Shown: positions 22,501 to 57,364, numbered from the stretch's first letter. The stretch: 64,000 bases of DNA from Odobenus rosmarus divergens (GCF_000321225.1 NW_004450277.1:784559-848558); one strand, 5' to 3'. Translations and numbers: made by a program. Notes: generated by a model not told the origin, from the letters alone.

Positions 22501-23875
22501 TAATAACAAGGTACTTTTTTTCCACAGAGAGCCTACTCATGTTAGTTATCTGGACATTACAGGTCCAGGGACCACATTAAAACAAGCTTCATATCTGATA
22601 CTCCCTCCATAGGGATGTAATTCTTTCCTGGCTCTTCCACTTCCTATTCACTCTCACCCTAAGGTTGTAACCCTCTGAAGTCAGCTTATTATGAAGGTCT
22701 CCTTTTAGGCTTCTCCCCTTGTGAGGGCCCTGTGCTTTGATTTCCATCAGGACAAAATTCTAATTTTCAGGGATCAACAAATACCCTTTGGGCTTCCTTC
22801 TTTGCTTCCTTCCATCTTTGGGTTCTCATTTTCTCTTCGCTGTAGGCTATAATTGTTTATCTGTTTTAAGACAGAAAATGAGAATGTGTATATGTGTGTG
22901 AGAGTGAGTGACTGTATGTGTGTTTAATCTGTTCTGTAGCTGTTCTCAGTGGGAAGATTGACCCAAATAACCTAGCCCACCATTACTGAAAACAGGAAAA
23001 TTACCTGCTAAAATCTTGATTTCTTACTTTGAAAACTGAGAAGCTCCAGTTACACTTTCATGGATCTACACCCCCTAGCTCTTTGTCCTTTCTAGGCATT
23101 TTGCTTTGTGACCTCTGTCGTAGAACTTGTCTGTATGAGTGAAGAAAGGAAGAGAAGGAGATCTAAATTGCAATGGTTATGAGTTAATTTTTTTAAGGCA
23201 CACATTAGTAACAGTCGAGTAGAGTGTACTAGTATTATCCAAATCCGATATAAAAGGGTTTTGCTGATCTGATGTATTTCTTAAAGGGGATGACAAGTTG
23301 TGCCAGCCTTTGGTAATTTTAGGGTATAATGTTACAGGTCTTTAAAATTCTTAACTTGTTTAAAGTCTTGTGCTTTAGAATTTCTTGTTTTACTGTTTTT
23401 CATCTGAATAGTTCCTGTGCATCCTTCAAAATTAAGCTTTGATGTTATTTTTTCCCTGGCAGCTTTCCCCAAACATTGGGGTACCCCATTAATATTTATT
23501 GAATGAATGATGGTGGGTGGGTGACTTAAATACCCTTCAATGCCTGCAGAGCACCCTGACTTAATTCTTTCAAGCACTGATCACTTGAGATTGTGATGGA
23601 CTGTTTTCTTTGTCAAAGGCAGAGATGGTTTCTCTTTATTCTCCAGGGCCTAGAGAAAGAATCTCTAACTGGCAATCGGCACACATTTCCTGGTACATAA
23701 TAATTGTTTAGTAAATGCTTACTGAGTGAACATTCTGCTTTTGATTTGAAAGGAAAGAATGAGGGATTAAGGGCAACTATGGACACATGAAACAAGTAAT
23801 TCAGATAGTATTAACTACTGTTTTTTTGTGTTCATTTGGCCTTCTAGGCAGTGCCACTTTGAAAGGGGGAAAGGT

Positions 23876-23985
23876 GGGGCACCTGGCTGGCTCAGTCTGT
23901 GGAGCGTGTGAGTCTTGGTCTCAGGGCTGTGGCTTCGAGCCCCACATTGGGTGTAGAGTTTTAAAAGAGAAAGAAAGGGGAAAAG
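23876..23985 (+). mobile_element. Short CAN-SINE variant, sense
   Basis: Head 'ggggcacctggctggctcag', then 'gcttcgagccccacattggg' and an A/G-rich tail. Similar 'gaaaggggg' runs flank it. Confidence 0.87.
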
Positions 23986-24301
23986 GCAAGTTTCTATGAT
24001 TTGTCTTTGCTTTCACAAGGTGCAAGTATCGATACGTTCTCTCTGAGTTTGTTCGATAAATCCTGTTTCTCTTGCCAGTTCATGCTGCCTGGTTACTAGG
24101 AGGAAGAATTCATTCTCTGCAGCAGTGCTGAGAAGGTGTTGTTTTCCTTATACAACTGCTTTTCCTCTGAACAAGCAGTGTTAAATCATGCAGTCCATGC
24201 AATGTAAGCAAATTCCTCATTCAGAAATCTTTGCCCTCTCTGGATGATTATGAGATGCTGTTCATTCACTGTGGTTGATCGAGGGATGGGAGAGTTTTGT
24301 G

Positions 24302-24326
24302 GGTTTTTTTTTTTTTTTTTTAAGAT
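24302..24326 (-). repeat. Poly-T tract, possible severely truncated SINE tail
   Basis: About 19 T residues followed by 'aagat', as at the tail of antisense CAN-SINEs, but no SINE body follows. An 8-bp perfect palindrome (accctaat...attagggt, 24340-24360) lies just downstream. Confidence 0.5.
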
Positions 24327-25539
24327 AGAGACCCTAATAAACATTAGGGTTAAAAGAACTAATATAACTGTATTAATGTTTGAAATCGGCTTCCACTAGG
24401 GAATTCATCTATAAAAATACATTGGCACAAATGATTAATCAGACATGCAGTTTTCTGGTATTGGACCATTTACTAAGCCTCTAATTTTCTTTTGAATTGC
24501 TAGATTGAAAAACAGAAATACGGAGTAGAAGAGATTAGAGAGGGAGATTTGTTGAGGAGGGCAAGAGGAGTTTTTATTGAAATTAATTAGTTCTATATTC
24601 CATTTATGTTGATAAATATGATTTTGGCAGTATACATTTTAACCTTATGGTTAAATGGAGTTTTCATTCCCTTGCATTTTATTAAAGAATAGGTCAAACA
24701 GAACTGTATAACTGGCTTTAGTTGTAGGTGTGGTCTGACTTTAGTAGGGAAAATTTTATTGACAAAATTTTTGATTAATTGGCTTCTGTTAGGCTAAGCA
24801 TTGAAGAAACAAAATATAGCCATGTCTTCAGAGTAAGTGTGAAGGCTTTTTAGGTAGAGGTAGTCATATGAAATCATAACCTCCTTTTATGCAATTACAT
24901 GAGAGCAGTAAGGATGAAGTTAAGTCACTTAAAGTGGAAATTATTGGGAAAGTTAATACTTTTTCTGTAAGTCAGATTTTCTTAAGGTATCCTTGTATTA
25001 TAAACACTGGATAGGAAAATTGACCTTCAGGATATCTAGGACTTAGACACTTTACTTAATTTCTAAATAAGCTGTTTATAAAAATTGCTAAAATAAGGTT
25101 TCTCCAGTATTCTCTTAGTTTTAACTCTTGTGGGGAGAAAAAGACAAATCTTAACTGTGGCCCTGTTATTTAACAGAGGAAGCTATAATGCTGGGAGAGA
25201 ATGTGTGTGCAAAGGGGACAGCTACTCCAGAACCCTTGAGTTGGTCTTCCGGTTCTCCTAGCTGCGTACCACATGGCCAGAATAGGGGCCCTTACCTTTT
25301 GGAGGCAAACTTGATTTTCATTTCATTTTTTGAAAATAAACAAACCTTGATTTGATCAACAAATAATATTTAGTGAACACCCTGCAAGATGCAGAGCCTT
25401 GAACTGGGTACTGTAAAGGCAAAAGATAAATCAGACATGCATCGTGACCTCAGAGAGCTAAGAAATAAGGAAATTAAGATTTGAAGACTGCTGTATATGA
25501 GATACAAAGTGATAAGTTCAATAGCAGTTAAAACACTTG

Positions 25540-25690
25540 AACCTTGTAGGCCAGCCACGTTGGCTTTGAATCCCAAATCTCTCCTGGATATTCACGGCCA
25601 AGCTACTGAACTTATTTAGGGTTTTTCTGATTTGTAGATGAAGGAAAGAAATGTCTACCTCATAGAACTGGAAGGTTAGACATTTAAAGC
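25540..25690 (+). mobile_element. MIR fragment
   Basis: MIR-like 'ggctttgaatcccaaatctc', 'ccaagctactgaacttattt' and 'tacctcatagaactgg'. Confidence 0.55.
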
Positions 25691-25845
25691 TGAGAGGCTC
25701 TTTTAGCTCTAGACTTGCAATATCTAATTGCTTATTCATTATCCATTTTAATGTCTCATCCATTTTAACCTAAGTCCAAAACCTCACCTATGAGCGCTCT
25801 TCCAGAAGTTTTCTATCCCCATGAGTGGTATCAAAAGCCCTTCGA

Positions 25846-26042
25846 GGGGCACCCTGGGTGTCTCAGTTGGTTAAGTGTCCGACTCTTGATTTTGGTTCAA
25901 GTCATGATCTCAGGGTCAGGGGATCGAGCCCTGCATGGGGCAGTCTGCTTCTCTCCTCCCTCTACCCCCCCCACCCCCGTTTTCATGTTCGCTCGCTCTC
26001 GCATGCATGCGCTCTCTAAAATAAAATAAATCTTTTTTTTTT
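25846..26042 (+). mobile_element. CAN-SINE, sense
   Basis: Head 'ggggcaccctgggtgtctca' to 'aaaataaaataaatcttttt'. Unusual body segment with a C-rich run (25966-25978) and 'gctcgctctcgcatgcatgc'. Confidence 0.92.
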
Positions 26043-27310
26043 AATCTCTCTAGTCAGAAATCTGAAAGTCATCTCCCACTTCTTACCCCATTATCCAGTC
26101 CACCTGGAGCTATTGATTTTATACCATAAATTTTGTTCCTCAAATTTGTGCACTTATCTCCATTGTTACCACCGTAGGTCAGGCTTTCATCATCGCTCTT
26201 GCATATGCTACTGTTACCAGCCTTCTTCCTCCCTAAATCTATTCTTCTGCTTGTCCCACACCCAGCCAGAGTGAACTTTCCTGCTTAAAACTCCTCAGTG
26301 AGTTTCCATTATCCTTAACTGCAGATAAAACCTTAAAGGCATATTTGTCTCACGTTTGTTCTGCCTTTTATTCCCAAGACCTAGCATAGTATTTTTTCAT
26401 AGTAGATGCTCATATATTTAAGGGATGGACAAAGGAAGTAATGTATGAGAGAACCAGCCAATAATTGAGAAATCTAGACCATCCCTTTCTTTCATGTTAG
26501 GCTGTATATGAATATACATACACATTTACAGAGGTTGCAAGTGAAATTCTATTTCTGAATAAAATAATGTTTATGATGATTTCCCTTTCTTGTCTTTTTG
26601 CATCCCCCTCTTTATCCCCAGCCTATCACTCCCCCCCATCCCTCTTTGCACCATTTTATTGATCTGAGATTACTGAAGTACAGTTAAAGAACTCTCCCAT
26701 TTCTTCTCCCTATGAAATGAAGGCCAACCATTTGACATTCATGTGAACAACTCTCTTACTATAAACAGATTGTTTGATATGCATGTTAGTAAAGTGAAGC
26801 ACCTCTTCAGGTGCTGCAAAACTGCTAGTAGTCCTCCCAATGGGGAATCAAGTCCACCAGTTCATAAATTAGGTCCCAGCTGATGAGGCACAAAGCTGCA
26901 AGGGTCAGTCAAACAAGTACTTGAGAATCTCAGGAGTTTCATTAGTGAATAGTCTTGCTCTGCTCTTCACAGAGAATGCCAAGGCCTTAAGAAAGCAGAG
27001 GAACGCTGGGTGATAGTTTTATAGATACACAAACTAGTAAATAGGAGTTGGGGAATGTTTTCCATTGACTCAGGTGATTTCCAGGAAAAAATGAAGTCTC
27101 AGTTTATGATGTCATATCCACCCATGATTTGGCCCTCCAAGGCCAGGAGTTACAGCTCCTTTAATTTTTTGTATTTATTTAAAGAAAATATGGTTAAATT
27201 GGTAAATTTTATGTTTTACCACAATTTTTATGAATAACATGTTTCAGCAAAAATGAGAGTGGTACAAAGAACATCTGTATCCCCTTTACTCAGATTTACC
27301 TATTATAATT

Positions 27311-27498
27311 TTTTTTTTAAGATTTTATTCATTCATTTGAGACAGAGCAGGAACTGGGGGAAGGGGGGAGGGACAGGGGAGAGGGAGAAGCAGACTCCCC
27401 ACTGAGCCGGGAGCCCAATGGGGCTCAGTCTCAGGATCCCTGAAATCATGACCTGAGCAGAGGGCAGATGCTTAACCGACTGAGCCACCCAGGCGCCC
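27311..27498 (-). mobile_element. CAN-SINE, antisense
   Basis: 'ttttttttaagattttattc' tail to 'gagccacccaggcgcccc'. An 'actattttaat'-like target is partly repeated on both sides. Confidence 0.92.
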
Positions 27499-27660
27499 CT
27501 ACTATTTTAATATTTTATATTTTACCCAATTGGTTGTGAGTGTACTCTTGTGTACACCTAATCTGCCATCTAAATGTTCTGTCATTTGATCTGATAGTAT
27601 TTGTGTGTGGGTGTGCGTGGTGTTTTGTGTTTTGGTTTTGGTTTTTAAAGGCAATAGAAG

Positions 27661-27868
27661 GTTTTTTTGTTTTGTTGTTTTTTAAAGGTTTTATTTGCGA
27701 GAGCGTGTGCGTGCTCATGCACCAGCTGGTGGGGGCGGCAGAGGGAGAGGGTGAAGCACGCTCCCCGCTGAGCAGGGATTCCCGACACGGGGCTCTGATC
27801 CCAGGATGGCGGGACCATGACCTGAGCCGAAGGCAGCCGCTCAACCCCCTGGACCCCCTAGGCGCCCC
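27661..27868 (-). mobile_element. CAN-SINE, diverged, antisense
   Basis: T/G-rich tail, 'ctccccgctgagcagggatt', then a degraded head 'ctggaccccctaggcgcccc'. Confidence 0.88.
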
Positions 27869-27999
27869 CTAAAGGAGGTAGAAGTTGATTGAATACACTG
27901 CAAAGTAGCAGCAGGCAGGACAGCAGAGGAGAGGCTGTCTGCCACAGGGCAGTAGGTGTGGTAGTGCTGCTGCTTATATCCTTTTTATAAAATATTTTA

Positions 28000-28132
28000 T
28001 TTATTTATTTGACAGAGAGAATGAGATAGAGCATGAAAGGGGGGAGGGTCAGAGGGAGAAGCAGACTCCCCGCTGAGCAGGGAGCCTGATGCGGGACTCG
28101 ATCCCGGGACTCCAGGATCATGACCTGAGCCG
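28000..28132 (-). mobile_element. CAN-SINE cut by assembly gap (left side)
   Basis: Starts 'ataaaatattttatttattt' and runs to 'catgacctgagccg', where the Ns begin; only the last ~40 bp of the SINE are missing. Confidence 0.9.
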
Positions 28133-28832
28133 NNNNNNNNNNNNNNNNNNNNNNNNNNNNNNNNNNNNNNNNNNNNNNNNNNNNNNNNNNNNNNNNNNNN
28201 NNNNNNNNNNNNNNNNNNNNNNNNNNNNNNNNNNNNNNNNNNNNNNNNNNNNNNNNNNNNNNNNNNNNNNNNNNNNNNNNNNNNNNNNNNNNNNNNNNNN
28301 NNNNNNNNNNNNNNNNNNNNNNNNNNNNNNNNNNNNNNNNNNNNNNNNNNNNNNNNNNNNNNNNNNNNNNNNNNNNNNNNNNNNNNNNNNNNNNNNNNNN
28401 NNNNNNNNNNNNNNNNNNNNNNNNNNNNNNNNNNNNNNNNNNNNNNNNNNNNNNNNNNNNNNNNNNNNNNNNNNNNNNNNNNNNNNNNNNNNNNNNNNNN
28501 NNNNNNNNNNNNNNNNNNNNNNNNNNNNNNNNNNNNNNNNNNNNNNNNNNNNNNNNNNNNNNNNNNNNNNNNNNNNNNNNNNNNNNNNNNNNNNNNNNNN
28601 NNNNNNNNNNNNNNNNNNNNNNNNNNNNNNNNNNNNNNNNNNNNNNNNNNNNNNNNNNNNNNNNNNNNNNNNNNNNNNNNNNNNNNNNNNNNNNNNNNNN
28701 NNNNNNNNNNNNNNNNNNNNNNNNNNNNNNNNNNNNNNNNNNNNNNNNNNNNNNNNNNNNNNNNNNNNNNNNNNNNNNNNNNNNNNNNNNNNNNNNNNNN
28801 NNNNNNNNNNNNNNNNNNNNNNNNNNNNNNNN
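28133..28832. other. Assembly gap (700 N)
   Basis: Exactly 700 unknown bases, a length that may be an estimate. It lies in intron 1 of CSNK2A1, 640 bp before the ATG exon. The reading frames that cross it on both strands are artefacts of the Ns. Confidence 1.
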
Positions 28833-28992
28833 GAGAGAATGAGAGATAGAGAGCACAAGAGGGAAGAGGGTCAGAGGGAGAAGCAGACTCCCTGCTGAGC
28901 AGGGAGCCCGATGCGGGACTCGATCCAGGGACTCCAGGACCACGACCCGAGCTGAAGGCAGTCGCTTAACCAACTGAGCCACCCAGGCGCCC
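28833..28992 (-). mobile_element. CAN-SINE cut by assembly gap (right side)
   Basis: Begins mid-element at 'gagagaatgagagatagaga' and ends 'gagccacccaggcgccc'. The same subtype and orientation as the copy on the other side of the gap, closely resembling 6009-6212. Confidence 0.9.
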
Positions 28993-29472
28993 GAGAACAA
29001 GTCTTTATTCCCTTCCTGGTTTCATCAACCATTAGAGTCAGCCTGACGGTTTGCCGCTATTCTAGAACCTTTTAACACTCCTACTTCAGCTGTAGAAAGC
29101 TGTTCTTGCCAGTAATTTGTGTAGATTGTGTAAATGGTAGTAATGTTGATGGGTCTATCCTTGATGCCATTTTTCCCTTCCAGGCTATCTTACAAAGAAC
29201 ATCCAGACTTTAGATGGGGAGGTAACAGGCTACTTTGCAGAGTACAATTAGGGCCAATTTAATTTTAAGTAAGTTTCTTGGGTTTATTATTATTATTATT
29301 TTCTTTCCAAGTTATAGGAAACACTGTGGTTAACACATTTGGGACCTAGTCATTGGTTAACAGGTAGAAGAGCCAGAGGTATATTTGAGGCCATTATTGT
29401 AAGATGGGTTTTTTTCTTCTCATATGCTTTTAAAAAATAATTCCTTGGCCTTTATGCACTTTGTGTTCGCAG

Positions 29473-51497
<22,025 letters not shown>

Positions 51498-52760
51498 TGG
51501 CCCCTTCTGTCTCCTGATGCCTGAGCAGAGGTGGGGGAGTCCGCGCTCTCCTTGATGCAGCTTGCGCCTGGCGGGGAGGGGTGAAATACTTCAGAAGCAC
51601 CGTGTCTGAACCGTTGCTTGTGGATTTATAGTAGTTCAGTCATAAAAAAAAAAAATTATAATAGGCTGATTTTCTTTTTTTTTTTTCCTTCTTTTTTTTA
51701 ACTCGAACTTTTCATAACTCAGGGGATTCCCTGAAAAATTACCTGCAGGTGGAATATTTCACGGACAAAATTTTCCCCCCCTTTCAAATTCAGTTTCTCA
51801 TCACTAAAGAACAAAGATGAACCAGCCTCAATCCCGGCTGCTGCATTTGGGTGGAGATATCTTCCCATGTCCACCATTGCTCCCCCACCATCCCACATTA
51901 TGGGGGGTTTATATCTCATGCTCTTCTCCAGAGATGACAAAAATGTTTTAGCTTCTTCAAGGGAGGTGGGAAGGAAGGAGGAAGGGAGGGCCCAAGCTAC
52001 AAGAGCAGTGTACTGCTGGTCACTTTTCTCACACTACTCCCAAGTGCTTCAGTGGGGTTGTCCTGGTGAATCTCGTGGAAATATGTCTTAGTTTCATTGA
52101 GATGCTGAAAATCTACCCAAAGTGCAGACAGGTCCTGAAAACTTCTGTTCAGTATGAATCATGTCTTATTGACCTAACCCTAAATCCAGCTCACTTCTAC
52201 TTTTAATTCCAGTTCAGTTTAAGATTATAATACCTTCCCTCCCGGGCTCCTTACCTTGGCCCTCTCCCCTGTCATCTCCCCATGTGCTCTATAGCTGGGG
52301 GGAGGGGGAGGAAAATTCTTTTTCAGTTTTCTTTGACTTGGCCATTTTGAATTCAGTTAGTTACTGGGCTTAACTTATTGCTTTTTACAAAAGAAAAACA
52401 TTGTCTATATAGGTTTCATGCTAGCAACTCTTTAAGAGCTAATGGAAGATGTGGCCACGCCGAGTTTCATCTTAAGCTTTCTACCTTCTTTTCTTCCTTC
52501 CTTCCCCTTCCTTCACATGCCATCCAGTGAGAAGACCTGCCCCTCAGTCTTGTAAATGTATCTGAGAGGTAGGAGCAGAGCCACTATCTCCAGTGAAACT
52601 GAAATGGTAGACCTGTAATTGTGGGAAAACTATAAACTCTCTTGTTACAGCCCTGCCACCCCTTGCTGTGTGTATATATATAATACTTTGTCCTTCATAT
52701 GTGAAAGATCCAGTGTTGGAATTCTTTGGTGTAAATAAACGTTTGGTTTTATTTATCAAG
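51498..52760 (+). other. CSNK2A1: CSNK2A1 3' UTR (proximal form)
   Basis: Repeat-free sequence from the stop to just after the AATAAA at 52734-52739. It contains T-rich tracts (51671-51700) and a C/T-rich stretch (52484-52515). Confidence 0.85.
52734..52739 (+). terminator. CSNK2A1: CSNK2A1 proximal poly(A) signal AATAAA
   Basis: Canonical hexamer in 'gtgtaaataaacgtttggtt', followed by a T/G-rich element 'ggttttatttatcaagg'. 1237 nt after the stop codon. Confidence 0.85.
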
Positions 52761-54305
52761 GTTAGATTTAAGTTCCCTGTGTAAAGGTCTCGCTGGGTGG
52801 GTGTCTCACGTTCACATCTGAGGGGCCTGCAACCCTGTACCGTGGAGGCTTCCCAAGGCCCCCATTTTTATACACCCCCTCATTCGACCCATGGTACCGG
52901 GCAGGGCAGAGAGGCCTTAAAAAAGCACCACAAGCCAAAGCGTCTCTGGGGATTAAGGATCCTTTGCCATAAAACTCATTTTGTGTCTCAGCAGTGCAGG
53001 GATTGGGGATGGAAAAGTCGCCAGTTTTTGTGTGTTTGTGTGTGTGTAAAGTGGATTTTCCACTGTAATCCAACCACCTAAGTTTATCAGGTGCTTCACT
53101 GAGGAAGCCTAGTTTTTTAAGCACAATAGCAAAACCATCAGCTCTGTATTTTCTCCTGTTTCATTACAGTAGCTGCTTGTGGGAACTAGGAAAAATTCTT
53201 CCAACATATTTGAAGGCCTAAAGTCTTAGTTCCCCTTTCTCCTACCTTTATAGATCATAAGCCTTTCTCGCCTGGGCGCCATAGACAAGCATAATTGTTT
53301 CACGAGTTGAATTTAATGAACTTATCTAACTTTATAACCCATCTTGGCTCTAGTAACTTGATCAAGGTGGTGGCTTTCGTGAATATAACGGTAAACTTTA
53401 GAGGACGCTAAAGCCTCCTTTTATAATGCTTCTCAACCATAGGGAAAACATTCTGTGTGGCAGGGTGATTTTCTTTCTTGTGGCCACTTAACAGTGGATA
53501 TTTATTGTTCTTGACCCTTTTATGCCCTAGAATGCTGTGGGGGTTACCATGTTGAATTTGTGCAGAAGCTAAAAGCACCGGATGTGCCAGAGATGCAATT
53601 TGTGATTACGTTTGCACTGGATTGTGATTTGAACAGGACACTTACGACTAATGAATTCTTTCTTTTGAGGTGGGGAGGAGGGTTGTAAATCGAGACTTCA
53701 CATCCCACCCTTATAGCTCAGAGAATCTAGTTGTGGCTGAGGTTGATGTGGGGAGCTGCAGACAGCTGGACCTCCTAAAAACGCATCAGACCTTGCAAGA
53801 GACGGAAGGTGAATGCAGAGGACTCTGAAATGCCACCCAAGAACCTTTTAAAATAAATAGAAGTTTTTAAAATGCTACTTAAGGAGTCACTGCAGAAGCA
53901 TGAAAAAAAGAAGACCCAGTTGGGTGGGTGGGTGGGGGGCAAGGGTTTACAGAGTAACAACTTCTGTGTTGTTGTAAATTACCTCATCTGTATACCTTGT
54001 ATTGGGACACTTTATTTCTCAGCACTACCTGTGTCTGCATTGATTAGATGGCGAGAAATGGAATGCCAATATAAGACAGTTGTGTTGGCAATTACTCTGA
54101 AAGGTTTTTTAAGTATTTTTTTAACTTTGTTTGAAGTGGCCCCCCCCTTTTTTTTAAGTTTGAAGTCAGAAGTTCCCCCTCGCCCCCTTGATTTATTGGT
54201 TGTAATTGTATTGTAATTGGTATAACTAAAACATAACTGTGCTGGGAAGAAGTTGTGCCATGAAGGTCTTTAATTTTTTTTAAATAAAAACATTTAAACA
54301 AATGA
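52761..54305 (+). other. CSNK2A1: Probable extended CSNK2A1 3' UTR
   Basis: About 1.5 kb with no SINE, L1 or LTR recognised, contrasting with repeat-rich DNA on both sides, and closed by an AATAAA. This suggests a constrained distal 3' UTR. No coding frame is convincing. Confidence 0.55.
54283..54288 (+). terminator. CSNK2A1: Distal poly(A) signal candidate AATAAA
   Basis: In 'tttttaaataaaaacattta', 2786 nt after the stop codon. Confidence 0.55.
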
Positions 54306-54489
54306 AATGTCCCTGCAGCCTGAGCAGTATGCTTCTCCAACCGACACCGTGTGTGATAGATGGCTTAGCTTTCGTGTGCTTTGAATTTAATTTTGGGTTG
54401 ATGGAGATGTGAAATGGGATGGATTAAGATTGGTTGAGGAGCACTGAAGTCTGGAAGTCTTTAAGAGTCAGTGAAGAGAGCATGGTGTT

Positions 54490-54655
54490 GTTGCTAAACA
54501 GGATTGGTTTCATTCCTGCCCTTGTCACTTACTGGGCTACTTGGCAAGTTACTTGTGAATCTGTTTCATCATCTATAAAATGGGGCCACTGCTTTCTTGG
54601 GATTGAATGAGAGTAAATGTCAAGTATCTGGCACCTGCTACGCTCTTGATAAACC
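54490..54655 (+). mobile_element. MIR
   Basis: 'cttgtcacttactgggctac', 'ctgtttcatcatctataaaa', 'gtctggcacctgctacgctc'-type end. Good MIR order. Confidence 0.65.
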
Positions 54656-56479
54656 TAATTGGCCTGGTATGGAGGATTGGTTCTGGGTCCTGACTTTGCA
54701 AGTGATTCACGGTACAATCCATTCTCTGGACCTCCTCGTCCTCTGTGTGTTCCGTCAGGGTGAGGTTGGGTGAGGTGTCTTCTGAGTTCCTTTTCAGCTC
54801 TAACACTGATTTTAGAAAGTTTGGTGCTTAAATAAAAAGGTCCACAGAGACGGCTTTGTTCAATTGCAGAAAAGATCGGTGTCGAGTGAATGGTAGTAAG
54901 CCCTGTGGACGGTCAGCCTTGGAGATACCTTAGCCCTGGAGGCAACTTGCAGAGTCCTGACTTCAAGATGTTCTGGAGAGCTTATAGGAACATATTTGGC
55001 AGCTTAAACAAACTGTTCAAAGGGCTGGTAAAAGAGGTGAAAAAGTTTACTTGCTTATCAGTGCCAAATGAGCCAATTCTACAAGATTATATACTTGAGT
55101 TGCCATTTGATCATTCTCATTTAACCACAATTTTTAAAAATTGAAATCAGGAAATGCTGTTATCTCAGACTTCTAGTTTCCTTTAAATGTTCACTGTGTA
55201 CTATTTTATGACATCCACTTGTTATTAATATTGGGAGTTGAGACATGGTTTAAGTAAGAGGAACTATTGTGTAATCTCTAACCCTAACTTTTCATGAACT
55301 TTAATTTTATTTCCATTTTATACATGAGACAGGAAGACTAAATTGCTAGAGTGGGCCTGTTAGAGACAGAGGAATCTATTTTGTAAAATTGTCTTCGGGG
55401 TATGGCTAATTACCATAGTCCTAAAATAGTCGAGAAAATTGGAGATTGGTTGACAGATTGGGGAATTTTCATTTCCTCTCAGTCTTTAAATTTCATCTTG
55501 CCTCACCTGTTGTCAAGTGTGGTTATAATTAGAACTGACCATTTGAACATCTCTTGAAGAATCTAGTTTTTTTACCACTGCCTGCAGACTCCCACCAGCA
55601 GATTCTCTCCCAAGATTAGGGTTGGGTTGAATATTTGCTCAGCCATTAGTCCTTGCCTGCCCCCAGCTGGTGATCTCCTCCTCCCTTGTGCCTCAGCTTC
55701 AGGGACTGTGGCTGATTTTCCTCATGGGACATGCTTGCTAGAGAGGCTGTCCTGCTTGAGGAAAAAGTTAACCAAAAGGCTTTGAAGTAAAGTAGTCCCT
55801 GGTTCCCTCCTCAAAAAACAAGTCTAAAAACCTTGATCCAAGCAGATATTCACCCTCTAGATATTCACCCCAGATATCTCAAGTCCCCTCAGCCTGCTTC
55901 CCCCTACTGCCATCACTACTCCCATTCCCCTCTGTCTTGTAACACCTGAGCTTTTTATTGTATTATTGTCTCTCCCCGCCTACATGTAAGCTCCCTGCTG
56001 ACCTTATATATCTTACTAATCTGTGCATCCTCATAAAAACCTTTTTTTAAAAAAAAAAAAAAAGTGCACCAATATCCCTCAGGATTGAAGAGGATTGAAT
56101 AGAGTAGCACATGGAAAATGCCTAGCACCATACCAGGTGCATAACAGATGCTCAGTCAAAGGTAATTCCAGCTCCACTTCCACTTCCACCTTCCCACACC
56201 CCCCCACAGTAAGTAATGGAAGTATGTATTATTGCATAAAGAGCATCTCAAGGTCAGAAGACTCTTGCCCTTAAGTTTGCAGCTGTAATTATAAGCCATG
56301 GGTCAGACTGAAAATGTTTATTTAATGAGCCCTTGGTGAAATAAAAGTGGCTGAAGACTAAGCAATGATCCTGACCAATTTAGTAGACTTCGATGCTAAC
56401 AGCCCTGCTTTCCACCACTTGTGTATAATAATATGAAATTCAGACTATTCTCAAAGTAAAATAGATGTATAGAGGGTGT

Positions 56480-56860
56480 CACAAGATAGTCTGGCTCTGG
56501 AGTCAATGTATTCAAGTACTATTTCTAGATTTTGTACCTTACTATGATTCTGTGCTAAATTGAACCACTTCAGAGAAGTAACCTAGAAGAACTGCAGATG
56601 TCCTGGTTCTAAACAGAGTTCTGTCTGGGTGTGTGGTTTGGGGTCAGTTACTTAACCTCTCTGAGGCTATAACACACCCGTGAGCCTACTGCCCAGGTTA
56701 AGCCCCCTTTGCCCTTTATTTCCTGATCATGTTCTCTTCTCTTCCTCCCTGCCCCAGATGTTCTAATACTTTCTTCATCTGTAGAATTGGGGTCTAAATA
56801 CCTGTTTTCATAGGGTGGTGGTTCACATTCAATGGTAAGTGTTTGGACTAAATGCTCATT
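56480..56860 (+). mobile_element. MIR-like fragments
   Basis: 'tctggctctggagtcaatgt', 'gtcagttacttaacctctct' and 'ttcttcatctgtagaattgg' follow MIR order with inserted sequence between. Confidence 0.45.
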
Positions 56861-57364
56861 TCCATTGTACAGTTGTGCAGATTCATGTGCAGAAAGCGAA
56901 TGTCATGTGTATAGGGATGCCATATGTTGGTGCATTCATTCCCTCGATTTCACAGTAGATGATGGTAACGTGTTTTAAGAAAAAAAAAATCCATCCATTA
57001 AATGTGACCGATTTTCAACGATGAAAGTCGTTTGTAATTTGCATTAAGGCCAACATTGCGTTGTCTGTTCCCACCCCATTTCACTAATTCCCTCTAAGAT
57101 TATCACTCTATCTCCTTTGAATTTTTAATTTGTCTACTGAAAACTAAATATTCTTGCAGTGTAGCAAATTACAGTGTGGATTTGCCTCCCTGTGGCCGTA
57201 ATCACCAGGGATTCTTAGTGGTCTCAATGTAATGCCTCCAGATGGGAGCTAATAAAATGGCCAATCCTTTTCTTGGAGAAGAAGTTCCTGAGGGGATTGA
57301 GTATTTCTGAGTCAGCTTCATTCTTGCATCATCTGCTTTGACAGTTTTCTTGCCTTCTCTAAAG

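Larger units (their letters stand above)
1794..29472 (+). other. CSNK2A1: CSNK2A1 intron 1 (27.7 kb, repeat-rich, contains gap)
   Basis: Bounded by donor GTACGG and acceptor TTTGTGTTCGCAG. No coding exon of a second gene is recognised. It holds a MaLR LTR element, antisense L1 relics, MIRs and more than twenty CAN-SINEs, listed separately. Stretches with nothing recognisable include 1794-2790, 3015-3715, 6230-6840, 7615-8500, 11320-12940, 14000-14990, 24000-25500 and 26050-27300. A further untranslated exon could lie in this intron or in the gap and would not be visible to me. Confidence 0.8.

Noticed and set aside
28005..29000. Long frames crossing the N gap
   Set aside because: Made of unknown bases plus SINE sequence; no protein evidence.
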